Part shown: positions 12,346 through 23,700 of the stretch, in pieces
Layout: each line of letters opens with the position of its first letter
Numbering within the stretch: the stretch's first letter is position 1
Assembly (NCBI GenBank): GCA_038503035.1
Contig: JAVSML010000048.1
Location: forward strand, 429,541 to 493,540
Reading direction: 5' to 3'
Source of the DNA: Crocodylus rhombifer
Lineage: Eukaryota > Chordata > Crocodylia > Crocodylidae
Length of the DNA: 64,000 bases
The notes under the pieces: model-generated
What the model was told of the DNA's origin: nothing
The model's input: only the letters and a program-made list of their open reading frames with translations
The model's database searches: none
Made by a program: the position numbers and the translations under genes

Positions 12346-13086
12346 GTGTATAGGCAGCCAATAAGAGCAGTGTTTCCCAATGGTGGGAGTAACTTGGGAT
12401 GGGTCCTGGGGCAGGGGAGGCGAGTGGAGTAGTGGATGTCAGTAGAGGTTCATGGTTTTTTAATCTTGGCTGCAAAGCTCATCTGGGGAAACATGCCCCG
12501 TTGTTGTCACACTCGCGTTGCATCCTTCCCCACGGTAGCTGCAATGGCTGCTGCAACGTCCTCTACTTGAATATTATAAGTGGCCTCCGCAGCCTATAAT
12601 CCCCAGTCACAAAATGGGAGGCTCAGCCCCCTGTTTCTCAAATGTGGTAGAGTGTTTTCGTTTTCCGCTTTAATTAAATTTGTCCTATAATAGCAATACT
12701 TTAATTGCTCCTTGGTTTTCCTCAGGCACAATCCAATTCCCTTTGGCCTCCTAGTTTACCCACACACTAATTGGGTTATTGCCTTGTAAAACAGAGAAGC
12801 AATGATTTTGCTTAAACCTTATCACAGGCAATTAATAAGTAAGGCAGGGATTTTTTAAGGAGCCTAAGGAAGAGAGGTGCCAGTTCCCACAATTCCCAAA
12901 GAGACTTGGGCACCTACCTTAAAACCTATTTGAAAAATCCCAACCCACTTCAATAAAACAATAGTTCTGTGCTCTATTTCAAGCATTTCAGAATCTGTCC
13001 TTTTTATCTCGAATTCCTGATCCTGCAGCCTTCCATCTGGTAAAACTTCCTTTGACTTAATCTGGTAAAATTTCTTTTGATTGCCT
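12346..13086. other. Non-coding, AT-rich, possible conserved element
   Basis: Between about 12,660 and 12,850 several AATTA-core motifs occur in complex, non-repetitive sequence, a texture often seen in conserved developmental enhancers. This is only a compositional impression. A possible hAT-like start (CAGTGTTTCCCAATGGTGGG) at about 12,369 has no partner end. Confidence 0.3.
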
Positions 13087-13471
13087 CATAGTTTCATAGT
13101 TTCATAGTTTGTAGGGTCGGAAGGGACCTGAGCAGATCATCTAGTCCGACCCCCTGCCAGGGCAGGAAAGAGTACTGGGGTCAAATGACCCCGGCAAGGT
13201 GTTCATCCAGCCTCCTCTTAAAGCCCCCCAGGGTAGGGGCCTGCACCACTTCTCTTGGAAGTTGGCTCCAGACCCTAGCCGCCCTGACTGTGAAGTAGCA
13301 CCTCCTGATATCTGACCTAACCCTACCCTCTGCCAGCTTGTGACCGTTATTCCTGGTCACTCCTGGCGGTGCTTGGGGAAACAGTGACTTCCCCAGTGCC
13401 TGCTGATCCCCCCTGACTAGTTTATAACAGGCCACTAGATCCCCCTCAGCCTTCTCTTGTGGAGGCTGAAC
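13087..13471 (-). mobile_element. CR1 LINE, 3' half of a split copy
   Basis: The left edge has three copies of the octamer CATAGTTT, i.e. (AAACTATG)n on the minus strand, the CR1 3' terminal microsatellite. Next come the conserved tail and the C-terminal ORF2 region, in which 13,181-13,435 translates on the minus strand to text ending in EVVQAPTLGGFKRRLDEHLAGVI, the usual end of CR1 ORF2. The copy stops abruptly at GGAGGCTGAAC (13,471), where another CR1 begins. Its 5' continuation resumes at about 14,225. Confidence 0.88.
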
Positions 13472-14224
13472 ATAGATTTCATAGACATTAGGGCTGGAAG
13501 GGACCTCGGGAGATCATCGAGTCCAGCCCCCTGCCCAAAGGGCAGGAAGTCAGCTGGGGCCATAGGATCCCAGCAAGATAAGCATCCAATTTACTCTTGA
13601 AGGTGTTCAATGTAGGTGCTTGAACCACCTCCGCTGGCAGGCTGTTCCAGACCTTGGGGGCTCGGACAGTAAAGAAATTCTTCCTTATGTCCAGCCTGAA
13701 ACGGTGTTGCAGGAGTTTGTGACCGTTTGACCTCGTCATCCCTCGGGGCGCTCTGGTGAACAAACGTTCCCCCAGATCCTGGTGGTCACCCCTGAGAAAC
13801 TTACAGGTGGCCATCAGATCACCCCTGAGCCTGCGCTTTTCCAGGCTAAAGGGTCCCATGGCTCTCAGCCTGTCATCGTAAGATCTGTTTTCCTGACCTC
13901 TGATCATGCGCGTGGCTCTCCTCTGGACTCTCTCAAGCTTCTCCACATCCTTTTTGAATTGTGGAGCCCAAAACTGGACGCAGTACTCCAGCTGCAGCCT
14001 CACCAAGGTCGAGTACAAGGGGAGAATGACGTCCCGGGATTTGCTTGAGAAGCATCTATGGATGCAAGCCAGCATTTTGGTCGCTTTACTAGCCGCAGCA
14101 TCGCATTGCAGGCTCATGTTCATCTTGTGGTCAATGATGACCCCCAAGTCTTTTTCTTCTGTAGTGCTAACCAACGTAGCACTGCCAAGCCTATAAGGAA
14201 GCTGCAGGTTTTTCCTCCCAAGGT
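13472..14224 (-). mobile_element. CR1 LINE of a second subfamily, inserted in the first
   Basis: It starts with its own terminal repeat (CATAGATTTCATAGAC) and the tail AGGGCTGGAAGGGACCTCGGG. The minus strand encodes the ORF2 C-terminal region, including text such as EKRRLRGDLMATCKFLRGDH and ending APTLNTFKSKLDAYLAGI. It is 5'-truncated at about 14,224, as is usual for CR1, and upstream of it the reading frame passes by chance into the flanking CR1, giving a 328-codon open frame (13,488-14,474) that is a chimera, not a gene. It lacks the reverse transcriptase catalytic core and endonuclease, so it is inactive. Confidence 0.88.
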
Positions 14225-14618
14225 GGAGGTCCCGCAGCCTCTCCTTGTAGGGCCTGCTCTGTTGCCCCCTGATCATACGAGTGGCCTCCTCTGGACCCTC
14301 TCCATGCTGTCGACATCCCTCTTGAAGTGCGGCGCCCAGAACTGGACGCAGTACTCCAGCTGCGGCCTGACCAGTGCCGCCTAGAGGGGGAGGGTCACCT
14401 CCTTGGACCTGCTCAAGATGCATCTGCGGATGCACGCCAAGGTGCGGTTGGCCTTCCTGACCGCGTCCCCACACTGCCGGCCCATGTTCATCTTGGAGTC
14501 AATGATGACCCCCGGATCCCTTTCCGCCTCCGTGCTGATAAGAGGGGAGTTCCTCAACTTGTAGGTATGGTGCCGGTTGTTCCTCCCGAGGTGCATCACC
14601 TTGCACTTGCCTCGATTA
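14225..14618 (-). mobile_element. CR1 LINE, 5' part of the split copy
   Basis: The sequence resumes with GGTCCCGCAGCCTCTCC, which continues the CR1 interrupted at 13,471. The minus strand encodes ORF2 downstream of the reverse transcriptase catalytic site (CKVMHLGRNNRHHTYKL, then DPGVIIDSKMNMGRQC), and then LERVQRRATRMIRG-like text, in part out of frame. It repeats the same ORF2 segment found in the inserted copy at about 13,880-14,220, but at lower similarity, which identifies two subfamilies. The right edge fades near 14,618. Confidence 0.85.
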
Positions 14619-17600
14619 AGGACTGAAAAATCAAAGCCTTTGAAGTGCAATCTATAGCATCAAAGTATGAAGGACGTGAAGATGAGGACTTATGGGGCTG
14701 GTAACAGGACATGGAGATTTTCTCCTTTAGGTCTCCAGTCCAGGTCAGTAATTACTTAATGCCTCTTTCGTCTAGCTCCTACTGGGCCGGTATCGCCATC
14801 TCGAAGGAGGGCCATGTCCGCTAACTCTGGTTAGCATCCTTACTAACCAGAGCCTGGCAATCACGTGGCATAGACGCTGCACTGCATGATTCACTCTTGG
14901 AGTTGATCCCTTCTGATCTAGGTTTGCAGCACAGAGGAAACCTGCTATTGCTAATGGCTGTGGGTGCACCAAAGACAGTCTCCAGAGCGGTTGGTCCATC
15001 ACTTGTTATATTCTCACGAGGGCTTTCGGTCAGTTGTATCAACGAGCGTTGTGTAGTTCTTATAGCATTTCCATCTCTGTCACTTCAGAAGCTCTTGGAA
15101 GTTGGGATGACATCCTCTTCATTTCTGTTGCTGTGGAAACTGCTAGGGAGCAGGGTAAGCTATAACTTTTGCATGACCATCCATACGAGTGAAAGGCTTA
15201 GCCTCATTAGTCCGTTTTATCAGTAAAGGCTCTGGAGCATATAACAAACATGCAATTAGTTTGACAGAACTGTGACTTCAATTCAAGGTGACCCTGTAAG
15301 AAAGGACGGTTCCAGCCAGGATGCTGACATTGTCTTTGGGCAAATTGCCCGACAGTGTTGGGAAATGTGTGTGTTCAAAGGAAAACGTGACACATTTCAA
15401 AGCACAGATAATCATGTTATTGCTCTGTCATGGCTGCGGATACAGCATGGGACCCTGCCAGGGTATATTGCCAATAATGGAGTCAAAATAAAGCTTGAAA
15501 GACCCATTGTAGTCAAATTCCTCTTTTAAAACCCGTATCTAATTAGGTTTGAAAATATTGTTTACATCTTAAAATTCTCTTGTTTAGCCTTACAACGGCC
15601 ATAACGTTTTACATTCGAATATGGAAAGTAAATCCTCCATGCAAATCTCGAGTTATTCAGCTCTGAAAAGTTCAGATTATATCAGCGACATCAAGCTCAT
15701 TTGGGACTCATTAATTCAGAAACAGCTTAGTTTTGTAACATCCTTCCTTCTTGTGCCCTGGATCTTCCAGGAGCGCTGGTGAACAGGTCGGATTGAATAA
15801 AGTCTGATAGCAAAAAAGGCAACCAGGGTAAAAAGAGAAAATCCCTGGCACAGAGGCACTGGTAGACTGTCAATAACATCTCAAGAAGCAGACATTTCCA
15901 TTGCAGTTCCACTCCTTTATCCCATCAACCCGTCGAACCTACCCTTTCAGCATGATCTTGGATCTCACTCCAGTTACTTCACATGCAAAATAGCCCCCAG
16001 GCCCCTTTTCCTGTTGAGAAGTGGTGCTTGGCCAATGCCGTGAGTAGAAGAGCTTCTCAAGTTGTCAAGGGGTTTTAGTAAATCCTTCTTCCCACCTAAA
16101 TATCATAGAAAAAGACCTTCTTGACGTCCTTGGATGTTTAGCATTCAGGGCCATGCCCCTCGGCCTGTGTGCTGTGCCGATGACTTTCCAGCAAAAGGCA
16201 AACGTTTGTGGCCGCATGCAGAAGACACCACAGCTTGTCAGCAACTGGGCAGAATCCTGTAGGGTCCATGTTGAGCTGCACTGGACTTCCTCAGAGATAC
16301 TGGCCTGACCCCAAATGCACGACTGAGAAGAAAGACCCCAGTGTACCTCGGGTACCTTCCAGGAAATGGGTAAGGTAAGTCCCTAGTGGATAAATGTCAA
16401 GCCCCGAAGGAGTGTCCTAAACCCATAAGAAAGAAGCACATGTTGTTACCAAGGAGTGCCTGGTTGTACCCGCCGTTGCTATTTGATAGGCAGCTGTTTT
16501 ACGCTGGCAACAGGTCACAGGGCCCCGAAACGCCTCCCTACCATCCAAGACCAACTTGCTGAGCTCATTTTCAGTTGAAAGCAGGGCAAGACGACAGCAC
16601 AAAAACACAGGAAGGGAAATGCCGCACGAAAAACACCTCCCCACTCTCCTATGAAGAGGGGGAGATGGTTTCCACAGAAATTCTCTTGCTGTTATTTAGA
16701 AGAGGGAGGTCTGTGATGGGGGAGCAAGGAAAGAGCTGACTTCAAGACCACCCACTGTTTTATCAGGACGCAAATGCTCTTGGGGTTATAGATAAAAGGA
16801 GCAAAGCAGTCGAGAAGGGTTGTTTGGCTGGAAGCCAGCTAGCTCAAGGACCAAACACATCACTGGGAAGGCCATCCAGCCCTCAGAGCCTGAAGTTATA
16901 GGGCAGCTTCAAAGGACAACTTGGACTTGGAGACTGATGAAGAATTATATGTCAGTAAGGACTTTATAAATTGACCCCAGGTAAGGGACTGTCAGGTCAG
17001 GTACCATGTGTTTGGTGTGAGGAGGTGGAAGTCACTGCCCTCCCAGTCATCTCCCAACAGTTCCCCGTGTGAGAGCTTACAGCACTGAGCAGCGATAGCA
17101 ACTTCGCCACGTCCGTGCCCACGCGGGGAGTGTGCGTGTTGAGCCAAACTCTTTCTATAGGGTTTTTGTAGCATATGACTCAACAGGCATAAAAATGAAA
17201 CTGCATGATCAAAGGGTGAATGCTAATGATAAGAAAATGAAGCTGTTGGTTGTCTTTTCATACCAGCCACAGAGTGATAATCTCATCCTACCCACATCCT
17301 ATTTGTACAGTGGCAATGATCGATTTCCTGTGTACTACATGGGAGGAAATGTGAAAAGCACATAGCTGGCACATGCTTTGTACTCTCACTTCCTATAAAC
17401 CATACGGTGAGTAATGTTGACAAGGATCATTTTGTTTTAAGTGGCTGTCAGATAAAACCACTTTCCGTGCACCCTTAAATACTGTAGGTATCGTAATAGC
17501 TGTGAAAAAGCACCTGGATTTATAGGCCATGTTTGAAGTTTTCTACTTGAAAAGGCAGATTAGAAAAAAATGATGAGATGTGTATTACTGTGGAATAAGT

Positions 17601-17635
17601 GAAGTAATAGGGATTTCTGTAATTTGTAGTTTATT
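14619..17635. other. Non-coding stretch, nothing recognised
   Basis: Mixed-composition unique-looking sequence. The longest frames (about 110 codons at 14,897-15,226) carry no recognisable domain. No repeat boundaries were identified. Confidence 0.5.
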
Positions 17636-17830
17636 TTATGTACGCTCCCAAAGTTCATGCTTCAGGGCATCAGCTTGTCTCTAATCATTAGGAGGAGGCT
17701 CGTCTGGAGTATAAAATATTCTGCATAACTTCCTCTGAAGCATCTGGTGCAGTCTGCTTCTGGGGACAGGACACTGGGCCAGTTGGACCATAAGCCAGTC
17801 TCCAATTCCTCTCTCGGAAGAGAAACAAGC
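17636..17830 (+). mobile_element. L3/CR1-like LINE 3' tail
   Basis: The segment CTTCCTCTGAAGCATCTGGT followed by GGGGACAGGACACTGGGCC and AGTTGGACCATAAGCCAGTC resembles the 3' end of the old L3/CR1-like LINE group (GACAGGATACTGGGCTAGATGGACC). Only the untranslated tail is present. The orientation is plus, opposite to most CR1 copies here. Family assignment is from memory. Confidence 0.5.
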
Positions 17831-17967
17831 ATGTAAACTAAAAAAAGCTCTTTTTCCTGTGCTATTTGCTAGAATCCCTCTAACCTTTCAGAAACTTGAA
17901 TGAAGCATTTTAGTGGAGTTTTGGCGACATAGTGGTGAAACCTACCCGGGTGCTGCACGCACGGCAT

Positions 17968-18045
17968 GGCAACCTCCTGTACTGCGCCATGCTCTACTAC
18001 TTCCAGAAGGAAGTACTATAGTATGGCGCTATAGCAATGTCGCCG
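17968..18045. repeat. Short hairpin of about 78 nt
   Basis: Arms of about 37 nt mirror each other around a four-base loop at 18,005-18,008. The apical stem TACTTCC/GGAAGTA is perfect, and GCGCCAT on the left pairs with ATGGCGC on the right. Roughly 27 of 37 positions pair. The size fits a microRNA precursor, but a miniature DNA transposon is equally possible, since imperfect palindromes of this kind are common among MITEs. Confidence 0.45.
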
Positions 18046-19877
18046 TACAGAAAAGTGGAGAAATGCCCATGGAGTAGGTAGAACAGCTTATTCTCGGCTA
18101 AAGTTTCCTGTTCTTCCCATGTACACATTTTTCTAATATGGTGAACTAAATCATGATAGAAGGTCAGCCTTGAAGGTGAGGTGCAGAAGTTTCTTACTTG
18201 GGAATTTGGAGGTATTTCATACTGATGGGCCCTAAAACATGACCTAGGGAGGTGGTAGTCCTTTAAGCCAAGGCTGAGAGTCTTTCTAAAAGATGGACCC
18301 TCACTTGCACAGAAGTTACGGTGTTCATGCAAAAATTATTGAGTGAGGATCTTTGGTCTCTGCTACGCAGGTGATTGGATGTTTTTTTGTAAAAGCCCCG
18401 TCTGGTATATTGCTGCTAGACTTTGGTGTTCTCCATTTCCAAGAAGTAATTCCTACACTGAATGAAAAAGACCATTTAGTGAAATACAATATGTTGTTCT
18501 AAAGAACATGTGGCCTTTGCCATCAGGTATATCGTTATGAAAACTTACTTAGTTTTCCTTTCTTTCTGGTGGACCATCTGGAGCAATTCCGTGCTGTCAC
18601 TTAAACCAGACTATACCTAAAGCAACAATATTGAATTAAATGGATTTCTGCCTTTATAACAAGAAGTAAAATGTTATTGTTGACTATACTGTAACACTTG
18701 ATTTGAGGTTTTGCCCCTGTTGCTCCACAAATTAGAGTGAACAAGTGTAAGCGTCAACTTTCTTTCCTTGGGGGAAACTTTCCAGCTGTTTAATTTAAAA
18801 GGAAAGTGTTGTTGAGATTTTCTGTGTAGTGTCTCTCTCAAAGAGAAGGAAATGACTTTCAGCATCACAGTATGGTGTTAAGATATTACCAGTTTTACAG
18901 GTCCAGCCATGGCTTGGGATTTGAGCTCCTTTTTTTTACATGGTTCCTTGTATTTGCATCCAGGGTTTGGATTCATTGCATTATCAGGTGCAGTAAAAGG
19001 ATTATCACTGCACTATTGGCCACAAGGTTTTGGGTTGCTACATACATTGGAAATTGGCTAAACATCTGGTCAAGCTGTGCGTCACAATGAACCTTGGTGC
19101 AGCATTGCGTGAATGCAGCTGCGCTGTTTCCGATTCCCAAGGTTGCGTCCAGACCAGCAGCATGATAGCTATGTTGCCCAGAGTCTCTAGCTGTCCCCAC
19201 GCTGAGTTTACAGTTCAGGTCAATAGTAAAATAGCACGTGGATGCAACAGAGGAGTGGTTGGGACTAGCAAGGAAAGAGGAAATAGTAATGCGGCAGGTG
19301 GCTGGGAGTACGCTGCAGCTTGCTCTCTTCACTTGCACGTGTTGTTTTTTATAAGCTGGTAATCTCCTGCTGGCACCGTAGCAGAGGGGGGTGTTGGAAG
19401 GTGGATAACGCCTCCTCCTGTGCCCAAGGAGCAGTGTGCAAGGAGGCATGTGAGCTTTCCCCACTGCACAGAGCCTTTATCCAAAAGTCGGCGGTCACGT
19501 GCTAAACTCAGTCGTTTCTTTTCTGTACCTTCGTAAAGTGAAGTCTGTTCCCTCTTTATAGCTTTCTTTGTAAGGCAAAGAAAGACTCTTTAACCCTGAG
19601 AGAGCCATTTCACGGGAGCCTCTGCAACTCCCACGTACCCAGGCCTGACTCTGGACGTGTCACCTTCACAGGCCAGATCCCGAGCTGGATTGTGCTGGTA
19701 CAATCACCTTTTTTGTGTTCCAGTTGTGCACAAAGGGGACGCGAAGTTCGAAGCAGCTCTGTGCTGTGGAGCCAGCAAAACCATGGTCCTCCTAAGGTGG
19801 TGGGGTCAAGGTTTCCACTCCCCTTTTATGTTTTCAGTTTAACCTGTTTTCTATTAGCAAGGCAGTGTCTTAGCATC
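18046..19877. other. Non-coding stretch, nothing recognised
   Basis: No LINE, SINE or microsatellite recognised. A minus-strand frame of 163 codons (18,973-19,464) has no recognisable domain and overlaps open frames on the other strand, so it is probably chance. Confidence 0.45.
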
Positions 19878-20358
19878 TCCTAGAGCATTGTTTCTCAACC
19901 TGTGGTATGTGAGACACAGGCCGGGGGTACGCGGGTACCCCGACACTCTCTTTCTCTCACCCCTTCCTCCTCTCAAAACTATGGCAAAAGATTTGGTGTG
20001 CTGCACGTTGTGTGGCACTTTAAATTCCCCAGGAATAATTTGGTTTGCCGCGCAAAGCCCTCCTAGCTTTGGCCAACCCTTGGTTGGTCCAGTCCTCCTA
20101 GCTTTGGCCAACATCACCTCTGGCCCAGGTACATACTTGAGTTGTGCATCCCTGGTGTAAAAGGTGGTGACCTTACCCACACCAGATCAGACATCTGTCA
20201 TATCACGGCCTTGTACACCCAGCCCTTCTTCCAGCATGTGGCACATATGTCTGTAAATGTAAAGTCCCCTGGAAAATTGAGTGTTGGGGTACTTAGTCAA
20301 ATGTTCAGAAGTTAGGGGGTACTTGCTACTTAAAAGGTTGAGGAACACTGTCCTAGAG
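19878..20358. mobile_element. Non-autonomous hAT element with target duplication
   Basis: The element spans 19,886-20,350 (465 bp). Its termini are CATTGTTTCTCAACCT on the left and, as reverse complement of the right end, CAGTGTTCCTCAACCT, agreeing at 14 of 16 positions. Both ends are flanked by the identical 8-bp sequence TCCTAGAG (19,878-19,885 and 20,351-20,358), the target duplication length typical of hAT transposons. No transposase frame is present, so it was mobilised in trans. A 17-bp direct repeat (TCCTAGCTTTGGCCAAC) occurs inside at 20,061 and 20,096. The intact duplication suggests a fairly recent insertion. Confidence 0.88.
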
Positions 20359-20449
20359 GGGCTCAGTACACTTTGCTCCCATCTGAAGGTACTTTTTCAT
20401 CTTCTTCCAAAACTGCGGTGGTATCCAGCCTGATCCAAGAAGCATCCCT

Positions 20450-20700
20450 TTCATGCTGAATCAACAACTCTAATTAAGCATGATGACAAAATATGAGGAC
20501 TTCTATGTAATTATGGCAACTACACCATCTGCCTCTAATTAAGCTGCCAAAACATTTGGTCTAAAATGGCATAATGATTAAAAAAAGAGAGAGAGCGCCA
20601 ACATTTTGGCAGCTCAACAGGAGGCTGGCTTTCCCCACATAATTAACATTAACAAAGAGTCGTTAATCTGATTTCTGATTAATAGACTACTTAATCTTGC
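20450..20700. repeat. AT-rich element with inverted and direct repeats
   Basis: AGCTGCCAAAACATT near 20,543 is mirrored by AACATTTTGGCAGCT near 20,599-20,613 (13 of 15 pairs), and CTCTAATTAAGC occurs twice (about 20,469 and 20,534). TAATTA cores are frequent. It could be a decayed MITE or a homeodomain-rich regulatory element; the sequence alone does not decide. Confidence 0.4.
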
Positions 20701-23700
20701 AGCCCTTTGACAAGGCTGAGCTACCTTCTGTTTTAGTGTCTGCCAAAGAAGCTGGGACATTGGACAGTTGTGGGCATATTATTTATATGAAAAATATTAG
20801 TTTTGTCGTACTACTGCCATTATTCCCCACTGTTGTCCTAAAGGCTGAATTCTTAGGGCACGATTAACTTTTAAAACTTCTTATTAAAGGGGCAGCCATC
20901 ATAGAGGCTAATTTTCAGCTCTTCTGGTCTTTGTGCAGAGAAATCACTGACAAAACTGGTGAAGAAATTTCACCAAATTTCCACCAGAACTTAGCCGCAT
21001 GCATTACGCACCAGATTCTCGGCTGATGTGAATCAGGAAAGGATCAGCGACTGCAATGAAGCCATGCTGATTTGCAGGGCTGATGGGCTGACCCCCCTCT
21101 GCTTCCAGGGTTGGATTTAATAACAAAAGAGAAAAGGAAAGTCTGTCCCAACTCCAAAGCAAACTCACTAATTGTTTGGGACCTGTGTGGCCTTTTGGTG
21201 ATGGACTTGTTAATGTAACCTGGCATGTTAAATCAGACATAATCAAAACTGTAAAGAGAGCCAAGCATACCAATAGTACAGATGGATGGCGGATAATGGA
21301 AGTAGCTATGGTTGAGTGAAGAATTGGAACTGCTGCTCAAAGCCGGTTAACATGTGGGAGTAAATTCCCCCAAGTCCTCACAGTAGTGCCAGGATGCAAA
21401 CAGGTAACTGCCGCTTGAGTGCCAAGCTCTCAAAGTGATGGCTTGGGCTGCATGAGCTTTAAGCACATGGTTCTTCAGCAGCTTGTTGTGTCTTGTATGG
21501 CCGGCTGCTTCATTTCCTCCTGCTCTGGGTAGCTAATAGTATCCACACCTGTGCAAAGTGTATTCGGGTGCTACCGGATAGGAATTGTCCACTAAGGCTG
21601 GCTCTAGCGCTCTGCCCCTATGTTACGTTCTGCGTGAGGTTCAATGATCCTTGGTGACAGGAGGTGGAGAAGACACTAACGCTGGAGGCCCGGGGCATCC
21701 CACACAATGTTGCATGGATGTGGCTGAGCTGGTACCTGGTGGGAGCACGTAGGATGCAGCAGCCTGGGATAGACGGATGGTCAGAGGTATCTCTCCGCTT
21801 GCAGAGTTTAGTGGTGGGGAGCAGATATGTAGGGAGTGGGAGAAGGGCTGTTTATCCCAGGAAGGAGGGGAGGAGATGGAAGAGCTTTCTTTCACAGAAA
21901 TAAAGCCCCTGAGGGGAGGGTGGGAGACACCCTCCACTTACAGCTGCTTTGTCCTGTTTCCTCCGAGAATAAATTTACCAGCTGCTCCAGCCCCTTCCCA
22001 CCTGACCCCTCGCCCCCCAAAACACTCCACCGTCTACCCCAAGACCTAGCAATTTCCTCTCTCCCCTCTTCCATGCCTGGAGCCCATTTCCCCTTCCAGG
22101 GTTCATTATAAACAGCCCTTGCTTTCCTGATCAGTTTATCTTTATCCCTCCAGTCCCTCAAGCATCATATACCACGACCCTTTCCCTTCCTTCTCAAAGT
22201 CCCCATTCTCCACCCCTGGCCCCCTTTTTGGTTTCCCCATCCTCTAAGACTTTCTCTTATGCCTGCTTGACTCCGGCTATAAATCTCCCCATCCACCAGA
22301 TGTTTCCTCTGGTGGCAGCAGGGGGTTGCCATTCTCAGTCTATTTTCCCTGTCATCAGCATTTTCTAGCTTGCTGATCATTTTTTTCACCAAAATCAATC
22401 CCCTTCTTACCACTGATGCCACAGAGCTCTCCCGGAAAGTCTGAAAGCGATTGGATGCAGTGCTCCAGATTTTGCCGGGGGGTTTCTGTATGGCATGCGA
22501 CCGGTTGCACAGAGGGCGTCTTTTCACTTGGCCAAGAAGAGCGAATAATACTGCGAGCGTTGTGCAGGCGCTTTTGCCATTGCGTGCAGGGGTCATAGCA
22601 CTCTCTTCATTAATGTGCACATGTACTTGAGCTGCCTGAAAATTAGCTAACTGAAGGGATATTGCCATTGAAAAAAAATGCTGATCTCAGTGAATTAAGA
22701 TGATTCAGGGGAATGCATTGATTTTTGTCAAGGTTCTCTTCACGCCAGAAAATCATGCTTTCTTCTAACCTTTTTCTCTTGTACTACCAGAAGTGAAACC
22801 TGAGAGTCAAAACCTGTGATAAGGCTGTTTTAGGAATTATTTAAAAAAAAAAAAAATTTCGTGGTCAATTTTCAAATTTCAAATTTTCGCTCTGCAACGG
22901 AAAGAAAGGCAATGTGTTGGATCTCTCAAGGAGTAGAAACACCAGGTTTTCAGCCAGCTCTGATGCTGTAGCAGTCTCATATTGGTCTTACAACTTTGCA
23001 TTTGTGCACCGTTAAAGATAACTCTGTTCATTCAAAGGAATCGGTTTCATGGTTCAAAGCATAAAAAAAAAAATCGCTTTGCAAGAGGAGATGGCCCTTC
23101 GTGGGTGATGCTGGATGGGGGTCTTTTGCATGTAAGAGAATGCTTCCAGGCTGTATTTCCCCTCTCCTATCACGCAGGACTTTCTGATAGCACTCAAGAA
23201 ATCCCCCTCCTAAGTAAACAGCCTTTTTGTCCTTGTTCTCAGCCTTTCCTTTCCTCATGCACTGTTCCATTTATGAGTCACATTTGTTATCTCAGACTCC
23301 CTTTGTGCAATGATAGGTACATTATGGTGTAAACCTTAATGGATTTTCTAAATACAAACCTGAATTGGGTGGTTAGTATCTGCTTCCTAGTAGGTCACGG
23401 TGCACTGTAAGAAGTAATTTTCAGATCCCTCCTATTACTGACCTCTGAGTCACGGACTATATCTTCAAAGACAATAAATGCTAAATGTGCAACTACACCG
23501 TAGTGAAATGAGAGGAGGGTCACAGGGCTAGTTTCATAGCAATAAAGTGCAGGGATCAAAATACTGATGTAGGTAAGAACTGCATAGCCCCGGATAAGCC
23601 AACTAGATTATTAAATTACTCATCGTCTTCAAGCAGAATGAGGAATGCTTGGATCTTGAGTCAGTCTAGAAACAGGTCAAAACTTCTCTCTTACCCTCCA

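Noticed and set aside
12369..12400. hAT terminus CAGTGTTTCCCAATGGTGGG
   Set aside because: No matching second terminus or target duplication was found nearby.
13488..14474. 328-codon open frame on the minus strand as a host gene
   Set aside because: It is CR1 ORF2 text from two nested copies read through their junction, repeating the same segment twice.
22680..22900. Processed pseudogene signalled by poly-A near 22,842
   Set aside because: No recognisable coding remnant lies upstream of the A-run, and similar A-runs occur elsewhere without retrocopies.
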